Assembly (NCBI GenBank): GCA_034406715.1
Contig: CP137865.1
Span: forward strand, 1,178,001 to 1,242,000
Direction: 5' to 3'
DNA from: Rhodotorula mucilaginosa
Lineage: Eukaryota > Basidiomycota > Microbotryomycetes > Sporidiobolales > Sporidiobolaceae
DNA length: 64,000 nucleotides
How positions within the stretch are numbered: position 1 is the stretch's first letter; the number at the start of each line of letters is the position of its first letter. Below, piece after piece: positions 1 to 11,195 of this stretch. A program made the position numbers and the translations under genes. The notes under the pieces are model-generated. The model made no database searches. It saw nothing but the letters and a program-made list of their open reading frames with translations, and was not told the DNA's origin.

Positions 1-1081
1 GACGGCAAAGTCACCCAGGGCGGCTACTCCACCGCCATCAGGGCTCCGGAGCAGTTTGTTTTCTCCGTCCCGGACGCACTCCCGCTTGAGGATGCTGCGC
101 CGATGGCATGCGGAGGCCTTACGGTCTACAGCCCGATGCGTAGGGGCGGTGTCATTAAGGGCACCAAGCTCGGCGTTGCCGGACTCGGAGGACTCGGTGC
201 GTACTACCGGACGGTTCTCGCCTTTCCTGGCATTCATTGACCGATTGTTGCTTTTCTCAGGCCACCTTGCCGTCCTCCTTGGTGTCGCTATGGGCGCCGA
301 GGTCACCGTCTTCACCCACCAGGAGGACAAGGTCGCGGATGCGAAGAAGATGGGCGCGACCGACGTTGTGCTTACCACCGAGAAGGACTGGGCTAAGCCT
401 TGTACGTCCTTTACGTTCCCAACCCCCTTGCGTAAAGTCGGCAGAGGTGCGGTCTCAAACTCGGGCGGCGCATGCTGACCTGATCCGTGCTTCTCTCCTC
501 AGACTTCCAGAAGCTCGACTTTATCGTCTGCACGATCGACGTTTCCTCAGCGCTGCCGCTCACTGACCTGACCAGCTGCCTCTGGGGTGAGTCGAGTACA
601 GAGGTCTTTAAAGATTGTTTTCGTCAAGTACTGACCATTCTTCGTACCCTTTCTCTCTCTTTTCTCTCTTCAACCCACGCAGTCAACGGCACTCTCCACA
701 TTGTAAGACAACCTAGCGTCAAGTTCTACACTACTTACTCGCGCTGACTGAAGGTGCGTCTTTACAGGTCGCGATGCCGGACGATGAGCTCGCTCCGTTC
801 CAGACGCAGGCGCTGGCCGCCAACGGCGCCAAGCTTGCGGTCTCGCACATCGGCGCCAAGGTCGAAGCTGAGGAGATGTACCGCCTCGCGGCCGAGAAGG
901 GCGTTCGCGTCTGGAAGGAGGTCATCCCGATGAAGGACGTCGCGAAGGCGGTTCAGGGTGTCAAGAACAACGAAGTTCGCTGTAAGCGCCGTTCCGCTCT
1001 TTCTCCCATGTCTTGAGGTCTCGTCGCTGACTTTTGAATGGCTCTATAGACCGCTACGTCCTCAAGCAGGACATCAACTAG
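1..1081 (+). CDS. NADP-dependent alcohol dehydrogenase (Adh6/7, cinnamyl-alcohol dehydrogenase family), 5' end cut by window
   Basis: This is the C-terminal 228 residues of a zinc-type medium-chain alcohol dehydrogenase, probably cytosolic, reducing aldehydes with NADPH. Six exons are visible: 1-196, 261-401, 503-586, 683-702, 768-981 and 1050-1081; the frame is kept across all five junctions. The Rossmann glycine motif GLGGLGH is split by the first visible intron (between GLGGL and GH). It is followed by a typical cofactor-domain segment (MGAEVTVFTHQEDK) and the family's C-terminal end, VRYRYVLKQDIN. The zinc-binding N-terminal half lies left of the window. Exon 4 is only 20 nt. A second member of the family lies at 11715-13388 on the other strand, but the two are clearly diverged. 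The family is certain; the physiological substrate cannot be told from sequence. Confidence 0.9.
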
Positions 1082-1344
1082 AGGTTCTCCTCTTCCTCGG
1101 CTGTAAATACTGTAGCGTTTTTGCCAACGAATATGCTCGCCAAACCTGTGCCATCTGACCTGGAAGCTAGAAAAGGGCGCTCCGTAGTTTGACCCGAAAG
1201 TCTCTGTACGCATTCCCGACTCGAGGATGTGGAGCGCGTTCCCCTTAACGTAACGACGCAAGTTGACATCTCGCGACGATGTGACACGTGAAACCAACTC
1301 ATCGAGCCCCTTGTCCTCCTGCCAACCTGCTCGAGGTCGTCAGG

Positions 1345-2418
1345 ATGGCGCCGGCGAACTGGGGCTGGAACGAGTACTACGAGGAATACACCTGCTACGA
1401 CTGCAACTACTCCTACCAAGACCGCGACGACCTCGACGACCACCTCGACTATCACCACTTTGCCTGCCTTTGTCCGTCTGAGGCCTCTCGTGTCGCGCAG
1501 CGTAGGCAGAGCTGACCGGGTGTATCGGATCTTCTATAGCCTGTGACCAGACGTACAGCAGCCAGGCCGCGCGCAGGTCGCACTGGGCCAACTCGCGTGC
1601 TCACTCGTTCTGCACGCTGTGCGACACCTTCCACGACAACGACAACGAGCTCCACGCTCACAAGCAGCAGGAGCACTACCGCTGCCAGAACTGCAGCACC
1701 TGGTTCGCCTCCGAGCTCGGCCGTCACGAACACGCTCGCCAGGCGCACGCCAAGCTCTACTGCGTTTCGCACAGGAGGGCCTTCCAGACGCCCGCCAACT
1801 ACAATGCCGTGCGTCACTCAGCACGCACCGCCCTCGCGTTACCTACTGACTCACTAGCTTCGTCCCGTGCAGCACATGCACTCGGCCGAGCACGTCGGAC
1901 GCAACCAGCCTTGCCCGTTCCAGTGCGGTCGCATGTTCCCCGACCGCTCGGCCGTTGCGCTCCACCTCGAAGCCGGCAGCTGCAGCTCGGGCGTCACGCG
2001 CGCCATGATCGACAACTTTATGCGCACGCACGATCAGCAACGCCTTGTCACCGCGCCCCAGCCGATGTTGATCGAAGGTCCCGCTTCGAACTCGAAAACC
2101 TCCACGATGTACGCGACCGAGCGCTCGTACGACCACCGCCGTCAAGCCTACGTCTGCGTCCTGTGCAACAACACCTTCAAGGCGTTGCGCAGCCTGAATG
2201 CCCACCTCTCCTCTCCTCGTCACGCGTACACGGACGTCGACGACGCGAACCGCGAAAAGCTTTACAAGTGCCCCAACAAAGCCTGCAACAGGCCCTTCAC
2301 CACTCTCAGTGGCGTGATCCAGCACGCCGAGTACGGTGGCTGCGGCGTGCTGCAAGTGCGTGGCATGAACAGGGCTCTCGACCAGGTGCTCGGTCAGACG
2401 AGGATGATCACCTACTAA
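1345..2418 (+). CDS. C2H2-type zinc-finger protein, 313 aa
   Basis: Three exons (1345-1471, 1540-1808, 1873-2418) join to 313 codons. The start chosen is the first ATG, followed by MAPANWGWNEYY. The protein is almost entirely made of Cys/His clusters. An N-terminal C-x2-C pair (YTCYDC) is followed by a finger around FCTLCDTF, an YRCQNCSTWF finger, a CPFQCGRMF cluster, a finger YVCVLCNNTF with an HLSSPRH end (U1-like spacing), and a last YKCPNKACNRPF cluster. Tandem fingers of this kind bind nucleic acid. Similar multi-finger proteins of unknown role are common in basidiomycetes. The target is unknown, and both a transcription factor and an RNA-binding role are possible. It ends about 400 bp before the convergent gene at 2828. 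Confidence 0.85.
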
Positions 2419-2827
2419 AGTCGAGCTGAAAACGAGGGCCGAAGCAGATTGGAGCGCGGGCTCGGCATGGCGTTGAGACTGGATCCGCTTTGAAGTAAGG
2501 TTTGTATAGCGCTTGCTGGGTGTCTGAGGTGGAGCTTGAAATGTGTGTTGTAACTACAGGTCTCATCGAGAGCTGATCAAGCGTGATTGCGCTTTAGGGG
2601 AAGCCCGTCGGGCGGCGTGGTCTTACCTTGGCCATGCAGCGGAAAGAAATGCGAAGCACGCGCAGGGCAGATCAGAGATAAATAGTCTTGCAGGGAGAAA
2701 AGAGACCGTCTGCTTGGAACGGGGTTGCGTGCGTGTATCGGACAGAATGATGCGAGTCCGGTCGGTTACATTAGGAAGAGATCAACAGAAAAGCTAGTGT
2801 AGAATGATATGGATAGAAAGTGGGAGG
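2419..2827. other. Convergent intergenic spacer
   Basis: About 410 bp lie between two convergent stop codons. No open frame with family features, no RNA gene and no repeat was recognised. It should hold the two 3' UTRs. Confidence 0.6.
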
Positions 2828-5800
2828 TCAAGCCTTGACGCGGACGACTGCGCTGTCCTCGTCAGACTGGGAAGGCGCAAAGGTTCGGCGAGCCTCGTCG
2901 AGAGTCACAACGCTGCCGAGCTGCGCGCGCAGAGCACCCGCTTCGACCACCTCGGTGATCTTGTCAAGCACTACGCGCACGGCTTCGCGGTCGTCGACGT
3001 CCGGATCGACGCGCCAGTACGAGACCGCCTTCTTGTCCTTCTTGAAGAATGCGCGACGGAGCGAACGGATCGACTCGTTCGTCGAAGCCTTCGGATCGGT
3101 CAGAGCGTCGCCGACCGTGGTGATAAAGGCGCCGCTGTGGTGCAAGATTCTCCGCGAGGCGTCGTAGACTGTGCAAAAAAAGCGGAAACATCGTCAGCCC
3201 AGAAGAAGAGCCAGTGCCGGAATGAACGAGGGAAGCGCTCACGTCGACGTCCTCCGACAGTGTCGATGACCGCGTCGAACGATCCCTCGTGCAGGCCGTT
3301 GATCGCGGCGAGAGGCTCATCGCGCAGGACTTCGGTCGCGCCCGCGTCGCGGCAGACCTTCTCGGCATCGCGGATAAAGATGGGGCACTGCGCCAGCATC
3401 CACAGATCCCGAGTACCTTCCACCCCGGGTCGAAGGTGGCGGGCGAGCTGCAGGCACAGGTTCCCCGTGCCATGATGGCCGTTGAGGACGAGGACTTTCG
3501 ATCCTTTCGGGAGAGACTGGCACAGCGACTGCATGATGAGCATGGCCGAAGCAGCAGGGGCTGGTAGTGCTGCTGCCAGCTCGATCGGAATGCTTGTCGG
3601 CGCGAGTGCGACGTTGTCCCGCGGCAGAATGACGAGGGAGGCGAGAGCTCCAGACTGGTGAAAAGCGTCGCTTTTGTCAGTCGCTACTCCGGTTCTCGGG
3701 CAATCGAATGGACAACGCACCTTTTTCAGCGGCGAGAGACCCCAGACGAGGTCACCCTTCTTGAGGCGCGAGACCGAGTCGCCCACTGCAACCACGTGCC
3801 CGACAAGTGCCCTGCCAGGAACCCAGCCCGTACCGCCCGCGGCTTTGGCAAGCTGCCAGAGTCGTTCGCGGTCGAACTGGTCCACACCGACGGCGATAGT
3901 CCCGACGAGGACTTCGTCCGACTGCAGCTTCTTGCGGAAAACGGTCGCGTCGATGGTGTCGTAGACGAGATCGACGGAAGGCTCGAAAGTGCGCTTCGTG
4001 GCCGAGACGTCGTTGCCGGCGGAACGCCGGAAGAGACCAAAGCGACGAGAGGTCTTTTGCTGTGAGGCATGGATCCGCGGCGAGAGGGCGAGAGAGGTCA
4101 GGCCAAAGTCGACCGAGGACGGCGAGAGATGGCTCGAGAGTGGGCGCGATGCCGCGCTGCTGTTGGCGCGGGACATAGAAACGCTCTCGCCACCAGAGAC
4201 CGCTTCTGCTGTAGGCATCGCCGTGACTCCCGGGATCGGAGCGGGCATCGGCGGCGGGGTACGTTCGCGCGAGATCGGCCGTTCGACAGCGGATGAGGAC
4301 GACGCGAGGGGTCGCGCTTCATGCAATTGCTGCGCCGGCGACTCGGCCCGCGGGCTCGAAGCAGTGGAAACCGAGTAGCGATCTCGCGACGGCAAGTCTG
4401 GCTCGAGGAGGGCGGCAGGAATCGCCCGCACGACGGAAGCGGTGCCTCCGAGTCGAGCCGGGTTGCGCGGAGGGCGCACAGGTGACAACTGAGGTGCGCT
4501 CATGATGGAAATGTTCGAGAGCGACTGCGCGTCGTCGTCGTCGTAGTCTTCCTCGAAACGATGCGGACTCAGCGAAATGTTGCGCAGGGAAGAGGCACGA
4601 CCGGGCGAGCCGGGTCGTTGCGACTTGACAACGGCGGGAGCGGGAGGAGGCGGCTTGGTCGCTTTCGAGGACGCGAGAGGCGGCTGGAAGAACTTGCTGA
4701 GGCCGCGCGACTCTTTGCCCGATTTGTTCGAGCCAGTCGATTGGACCGAGCGGACAGAACCAGGTCGACTGCTCGCTGCAGACATGCTTCGAGCCAATGG
4801 CGAAGGCTTGAACTGGTCTCGGTCGAGGTCGAGCGAGCGCGTCTGGCGTTCCTGCTCTTGCAGGGAGTGCAGACTGGTTCCCGATGAGGAGCTGCGTGAG
4901 TGAGTCCACCTCGGTGATGCGAGGCGCGGCGACGGCGAGATCGAGCGTTCGGAGCTACTCGTCGAGGTCGGGACATCGGTGCGCAACTTGGCGAGTTGAG
5001 CTCGTGACGAGATCTGTTGCACCTCGCCTCCGCTCGAAGTCGCTTCCGCCTCGGCTTCGACGTCTTCGGGCATGACTTCGAGGCGACTGCCACGAGACCG
5101 AAGCGAACGAGCGCTGCTCCCCGGTCGACCCATGTTCGGACGAGACTTGGGGCTGCTGCCCTCCTGCGACCTGAGCTGCTGCACGGTGCGCTGCGGTGCG
5201 GAGGACGGTTCCGGCGCGGAGGACTGGAATCCAGACTGCGGCGGTCGGGCATTCGTAGCAGCGGACGAGCGATCGCGCGACGAGCGCGCGCTAGAGACCT
5301 GCGCACGGCCCAAGTCGCTAGAACCGTTCGAGTCGATCGAGGAAGATGACGAGGAGCGCTTCGCCTGGCCTCGCTTAGCTTCGACAAAGCGAGCCAGGAC
5401 AGGCTGCTGAGGCGAGACTTGCGGTCGTGGCTGCGGTTGCCGTTGCTGTACGAAGGAAATAGTTTCCGTCGCCTCTTCGACCTCCTCGGGCTCTTCCTCG
5501 ACAGCTTCCATGGCAGCGGAACGGCGATTCAGCACGAGTTGCTCGACGATCTCGTCGTCGTCGCTGCTTTCGGAGACCTCCTCGAGACCGTCGGCGCTGT
5601 CGCTATCAGAGTCGGCTTCTTGGGCAGCCTTCGGCGTCGAAGTATCCTCGTCTGCGACGACCAACTCGACGCTGCCGCGCGCGCCGAGACGGCTCTGCTC
5701 GGACTCTGTCCGAGTCAAGCGGAGTCGCGGAACGGCGGGACTGAGGGTTTCCGCACGCTGATCGGCGTTTGGAACTGCAGCGGCGGCGGGCGACGGCTCG

Positions 5801-7140
5801 TCCACGGCCGCAGCCTCGATCGACGCCGGTTCCTTCTCCTCGTTCGCATCGACTGTCGGCGCGGCTAGAGCGAAAATTTCATCGACCGAGTAGAAGCGGC
5901 CGGGCTCGGGTAGAGCGGGCTGAGGAAAGAAAGACTTGGTCAGTATCGCATTTCGACCGAGCGGAAAGTCACAAATCCTGCCTACCTCTTGTGGTGAAGG
6001 TACGCTCTCCTGCGGCCAAGAGGTCTGCAAGTCTTGCTTCTCGAGCTGTGCGATGGGCGCTTCTGGCTGCGACGTGATTGTCGGTATTGAAGGCGCGACC
6101 TGCTCGAGATGGGCGGGTGCCGGCTCGATCGCTGTCGGCTGAGCGAGGCTCGACTTTGAGCGCTTCGAAGTACTTCTCTTGCGCGACTGACCGTCGAGCA
6201 GGATGGGCGTCTCGATCCCGTGCGGCGTGATGGGGGTCAGAGGCTCTGACGACGGTGCCGAGGATGCAGACGAGGTCAAGGAGGGAGTCGTCTCGTCCGA
6301 TGCCGTGTGCTGCATGGCGGACGCGCGAGATGCCTTGGAGCGACTCGAGACGTTTGAGAGTGGCGGAGAGAGCGGGCGGGAGATGGACGGCTGAGACGAA
6401 TAACGCCTGCTGGTTTGCTGCTCGCCTTTCGCATCGATGCTGGCCGAGAAGGACGAGGGCGCGAGGGCGCGGCTGGACGAGGAGCGATACCGACTGCTCC
6501 TATCGACGTCGCTGCGAGCAGCGACCTCGTAGCCGCTGTGGCTGCTGCTGATCCGCATCGACGCGCCGCTGCCTTCGAGTTGCGAGCGCGACGGTTTCGA
6601 GCGGGAGCGCGAGTTCGGGACGAACCCGCCGCTGCCGTAGCCTGGGACAGACATGGAGGTCCTGAGGCTGTCGCCCGAGCGGACGGACCACGCGCTGCCG
6701 ACGTCGCTGCCTTCGCGGTCGCCGGCGTCATCGACACCCGAGTCGTACTTTGCGGCCGACATGCCGCTCCTGACCGATTCGGGACGGTTCGACCTCCGCT
6801 TGGACGCCTTGGTATCGATCCCGAGCGATTTACCGACCACGCTCGGCGTGTGCAGACTGCGCGCGCCGCCCGTCAACCCCCCTCGACCGCCGTACTGGCT
6901 CCAGTCCCACTGCCCGTTCGTCCATGCCGGTTCACGCGTCGCCGCCGCCGACGCTGCACTGCGACGAGACGCCTCGGACCCGACCGACCTCTGCGACGCG
7001 CTCGAGCGGATGGAAGTCGGACGCGAGGCGGACGATCTCAGACTTGGCGGCGAGAGCGGGCGGACGGACGGGTCGGCGTAGATGCTCTGATAGCTCCGCG
7101 ACGGCTCTCGCATGAGCGCTTGCATGATGGAGGGCGCCAT
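2828..7140 (-). CDS. Long disordered protein with C-terminal MDR (GroES-like/quinone oxidoreductase) domain, 1368 aa
   Basis: Read on the minus strand from ATG at 7140 to TGA at 2828. Three introns are supported: 5920-5985, 3655-3720 (both 66 nt, in frame and stop-free, each with a CTGAC branch motif) and 3169-3242. Residues 1 to about 1020 are low-complexity, rich in Ser, Arg, Pro and acidic runs, with no recognisable fold. Residues from about 1025 to the end form a medium-chain dehydrogenase/reductase module: a GroES-like half (GWVPGRALVGHVVAVGD, LKKGDLVWG) and a nucleotide-binding half (KVLVLNGHHGTGNLCLQLAR, FDAVIDTVGG). I see no zinc ligand set, so it resembles the zinc-free quinone-reductase/AST1-like branch. 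MDR enzymes are normally about 340 aa, so the thousand-residue tail is the odd part and suggests a regulatory or scaffolding role. The substrate is unknown. Confidence 0.85.
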
Positions 7141-9200
7141 CCTGTTGCCTCTCGGCCGTGCGGCGTGCGTCGGGGCAGATTGACCCCTTCAAGCGCGTGT
7201 CTCGAGAGCGAGAAGCTGATGGACTGCTGCGCCGCGGCCCAAATCTCCAGGAGCGACCCGCTGTGGGAGCTCTCGCGGGGGTGCGGCTGGCGGATCGGTC
7301 GCAGGGCCGTCTGGTCTGAGCGCGTGTGTCTGGACGCAAGGGAAGCAAGGCGACGCAAATCCCACGAGTCACCGAGAACGATCGAACGGGCGCGCGACGA
7401 GCTGTTTTTTCCGCTTTGTCGATCCCGCGATGATGACGCGCGAAAATTAATCAAATGGCGCCGCCGCAGAAGCTGAGGGTGACGTGTTTGGCCAGCATGC
7501 GGACGCAAGTATAGACTCCAAGTGAAGAGCTCGAGGACAGTCCTGAGTATACAGTCAAGTCGGCACAGATACATAAAGCTCACGTCACTGTATACACCTC
7601 TTGAACCCTTCCGCCGCAAGCGGATCTCGCAGGGATCTCGCTCAACTGCGGCCGCGCTCCGTGCTCGACCTCGCGCCACCTTGCTGCATTTTTTTCGAGC
7701 GCGAAGACTGACGCAGAGACAGTCCGACAGCGTAAGGGAGGGGAGAGACAGAAACCGCAACAGAGGAAAGAGGAACGGGGGGGAAGAGAACACAAAAGGA
7801 AACAGAGAAAAGGGTGAAAGTGGTGGGCCCTGCAGAGTCTCCGGGACACCGCCGGAGGTACTCAAAGAGAAGGGCAGGTTGCGGAACTCGAGCATAGAAG
7901 CCGAACAGAAGGGTGTGGGTGTGTGTGCGCGCGGCCGAGGAGTCGATTAGAACATCCGCTGAAGATCGGTAGAGAGCCCGGCGGGTCGCCTTGACGACCG
8001 TTTGGACATTTGGATACGCAGGATAGTGGCCTTGCATGTATTTGTAGCTGAAAGCACGAGTCCTGTATATAGTCCGGTCAGAAGGCTTGCTGCTGGGCCA
8101 ATGACTCGTCCACTCCGACCGAGCTTAATTCATTCTCAGTCTTGCTCTTTCTCTTCTTGTCTCCGGAACGGAACCAACAACTTATCTTGACACAGACAAT
8201 ATACTTTACTTGGCTGGGCTCGATGTGCTGGCCGACTCCTGAGGTTTCGTCGGCCTCGAAGGGTTTTGGAACGGAAGTTGGCGGACGACCGCGTAGCTTT
8301 CTTCTTCAACAGCTAGCTCCCCCGTCTCCTGATTCATCGACAGTACTCACTTGTTCACTGTGCATTTGACTCTAGCTCGCCGATAGACTCGCTACAATCC
8401 ATTTGCGCTGTTCGCTTTGCTGGTCTTCCGGTAGTTGCCGTTTTCGCGTCGCTTTGCGATCGACTTCCCAAACCAAATCTCTTCCCCTCTCTTTCTTATC
8501 GAATGTCACGTGCCTTTTAGTTCTGCACAGAGGATGTGTTCCAACGTACCGGACACATAGTGACGGCCGCTTTTCGAGTTCGTTATGCCCGGACAAAGCT
8601 GTCCTCCAACCTTCTCGCTCGGACTTGCAGCTCCTCTCTCTCGCTTTGGCTATGATCCCTCGCCGGGCACACTGTAGAAACCCAATTACACCTGAGTCAC
8701 TGTGCCCTGCCTCCAGCCCGTCTACGACTCGCCATAATACGAAGTGCGCAGGAGACCGTCTCTCGCATCGAGCTCGAGAGTGGCGTCCGGTACGCCTGGC
8801 TCGCTCTGCGAAGTTCACGACTTGTGCGACCAGCACTCAGAAGTCACAGTGTTCAGTATCACTGGAGATCGAGGTCATTTGGATCTCCCCGAGCATTTTG
8901 CAATAGCGGTGGAACAGCGGAAAGGAGGCGAATTTTGCGATGCATTCTTTTCGAGCGCGAAGACTCGCGCGAACAGTCCAGAAACGTAAGGGAGGGGTGT
9001 GGCGAGGAGACAGAAACCGCGAGAGAGCAAAGAGGAACGGGGGAAGAGAACACAAAAAACAGAGAAAGAGGTGAAAGTGGTGGGCCCTGCAGAGTCTCCG
9101 GGACACCGCCGACGGTACTGAAAGAGGAGGGCAGGTTGCGGGACTCGAGCGTAGAAGCCGTCTAGAAGGGTGTGGCCGAGGAGTAGATTAGAACATCCGC
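7141..9200. other. 2-kb gene-poor spacer upstream of the MDR-tail gene
   Basis: There is no convincing gene here. The stretch holds one copy of a roughly 310-325 bp repeat (7685-8009) and most of the second copy (8941-9250, which runs into PDB1). Between them are about 930 bp (8010-8940) in which I see no family-like frame, tRNA or hairpin. Several short open frames exist but have no recognisable protein content. Confidence 0.6.
7685..8009 (-). pseudogene. Duplicated 3' end of PDB1 plus downstream sequence
   Basis: This 325-bp block matches 8941-9250 over its whole length, with small indels and I judge about 85% identity by eye. The copy at 8941-9250 contains the last codons of PDB1 (the real gene ends at 9201) and about 260 bp of its 3' flank. 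This copy keeps the PDB1 tail in the same orientation: on the minus strand it reads [16 protein letters not shown], against [16 protein letters not shown] in the gene. The PDB1 stop codon is changed here (TAA to TCA), so the frame runs on into flank sequence. No upstream PDB1 exon is present. It is a gene fragment, not a gene, and lies about 550 bp upstream of the start of the 2828-7140 gene. Confidence 0.85.
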
Positions 9201-9250
9201 TTAAGATCGGTACAGAGCCCGGCGGGTCGCCTTGACGACCGTTTGGACAT
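8941..9250 (-). repeat. Direct repeat, copy overlapping the PDB1 3' end
   Basis: This is the second copy of the block at 7685-8009, in the same orientation, about 1.26 kb away. It covers the final exon's C-terminal codons of PDB1 (9201-9250) and its 3' flank. Long matching stretches include the region around 9083-9110 (a gggccctgcagagtctccgg core). It is most likely the parent copy, because it is continuous with an intact gene. Confidence 0.85.
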
Positions 9251-11195
9251 CGGGGAAGGCAAGATCTTCCAGCGCCTTGGCGTACTATAGACAGCATACC
9301 CAATGTCAGTGCCTCTAGACAGGCGTGTGAATAGGAGAAGAAACGGCGCAACGTACAGGAGTCGGGAGGTCGGCGCCGGTAACGCGCTCGACGGGAGCGT
9401 CGAGGTAGTCGAACGCCTCCGACTCGACGATCTGAGCGCAAATCTCCGAGCCGACACCGAACATGGGGAAGCCACCCTCGACCGTGACGAGGCGGTTCGT
9501 CTTCTTGACCGAAGCCTTGATGGTGTCAATGTCCAAAGGACGGATCGACCGCAGGTTGATGACCTCGGCCTCGATGCCTTCCTCCTTCTTGAGGATCTCG
9601 GCAGCCTCCATCGCAAAGCTGACCATGCGCGAGTGACCGACGATGGTCACGTCCTTGCCGACGCGCTCGACCTTTGCCTTTCCGATCGGGAGGAGGAAGT
9701 CGGTCGACTGCGCCTCCTTCGAGACCGGGAACGACTGGCCGTACAGGATCTCATTCTCGAGAACGACGACCGGGTTCGGGTCACGGATGGCAGCCTGAGG
9801 GTAAACAAGTCGGGGAGGTCAGCGAGTTAAATGTCAACTCGTGTCGTCCAGCGAGCGGACGCACCTTCAGCAGACCACGGCAGTCCTCGGCGCTCCAGGG
9901 CGAAACAACCTTGAGACCCGGGATCTGACCGTACCACGCTGTGCAGGCGCGGGAAGGTTCGTCAGCGGTCAGCGGAACAAAAGGCAACCGACGCGGTTTG
10001 TGCTCACCAGCGTAATCCTGCGAGTGCTGAGCACCGACACCAGCGGCGGCACCGTTCGGTCCACGGAAGACGACCGGGCAAGGAACGTTACTGCGGCGCA
10101 CACGAGATGGCGTCAGCAGTCCGTTCGGCCCTCGCCATGCTGAGAAACCCGTGTGGCTCACCCTCCCGACATGTAGTAGGTCTTTCCTGCCGAGTTGACG
10201 ATCTGGTCGATAGCCTAGCAGGGGAGTGAGAGTATAGGTCAATTTCAGAGAACGATCCCGAGAGTTCTGGAAGGAAAGGTGCACGTACTTGCATGGCAAA
10301 GTTGAAGGTCATGAACTCGCACACCGGTCGGAGACCGGCGAACGCGGCGCCGACAGCAATACCAGTGAAACCAGCCTCAGTGATCGCTGTCGAGTCGTTC
10401 GTAGGGTCAGCATTCCTGTGCGTGAGGGTGAAGGGACACTGAGGCGAGACAACGTACGGGTGTCGATCACACGCTTCTCGCCGAACTTGTCCAACAATCC
10501 CTTGGTAACCTGTTTTGAAAAGGAGATCCAGTCAGGTCGATGGTTGATCGCACGTTCCAAGCACGAACTCACCTTGTAGGCACCGTTGTACTGCGCAACC
10601 TCCTCTCCGAGAACAAACACGGTCTCGTCGCGGGTCATCTCCTCCTCCATCGCCGAGTTGAGCGCCTCACGGACGGTCATCTAAGACGAGTACAGGATCA
10701 TGTCAGCGAGATTGAATCGTTCGTGTGGACGATCTAGGTTGTTTCGCAAAAGTCGGCCTGATTCCCATCCGCCGACTTTATTTCGAAAGGCTGCTACCTC
10801 GCCAGTCCAGCCTCCGTTGACCCGTGAGGCAGGCCCAATCTTTTCCATATCGTTGAATGTCGCGCCTGAGAGCCCGCCGATTCCCAGGGCGCCGTCGTGG
10901 GCGAGATCGCCTTGATCTGTTCCGAAAAAAACGGAGTGCGGTGCTCGAGAGCGTTCTGCGATCGCCTGGCGCGCTAGCTCACCTCGATGCTGCCATCCTG
11001 GCTCTCCGAGCTCGCAAAGCGCTTGGCGCCGTGCACGGCCGTGGCCCGAGCGGCGGCGAGGGCCGTCTTGCGGACGCTGCCAGCAGTCGACGCCGACGCG
11101 AGCGCGGCGACGGCGGCCTTTGACGACGACGAGAGCGGTGCGGCGGCGCGAGCGCGCGGGGCAGCGAGGACAGGACGGAGGCAGCGCGACAGCAT
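9201..11195 (-). CDS. PDB1: Pyruvate dehydrogenase E1 component, beta subunit, mitochondrial, 400 aa
   Basis: Nine exons on the minus strand: 10983-11195, 10573-10680, 10458-10509, 10289-10386, 10162-10214, 10008-10090, 9865-9938, 9357-9794 and 9201-9284. They sum to 401 codons including the stop. The first 70 residues are rich in Arg, Ala and Ser with few acidic residues, a mitochondrial presequence. The mature part is textbook E1-beta: [121 protein letters not shown]. With the alpha subunit it decarboxylates pyruvate with thiamine diphosphate and loads acetyl groups onto E2 in the matrix. Intron 1 (10681-10982, 302 nt) is far longer than the others. The last exon is duplicated downstream at 7685-8009. 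Confidence 0.97.

Noticed and set aside
6415-7476. Antisense open frame of about 350 codons over the start of the MDR-tail gene
   Set aside because: Arg/Ala-rich background composition with no recognisable domain, and it overlaps a well-supported gene start.
8010-8940. A gene between the two repeat copies
   Set aside because: Frames up to about 167 codons exist but none has motifs, splice support or biased codon use.
7685-9250. The two matching blocks as ends of a transposable element
   Set aside because: They include real PDB1 coding sequence, the interior has no transposase-like frame, and no target-site duplication is visible; a segmental duplication explains them better.
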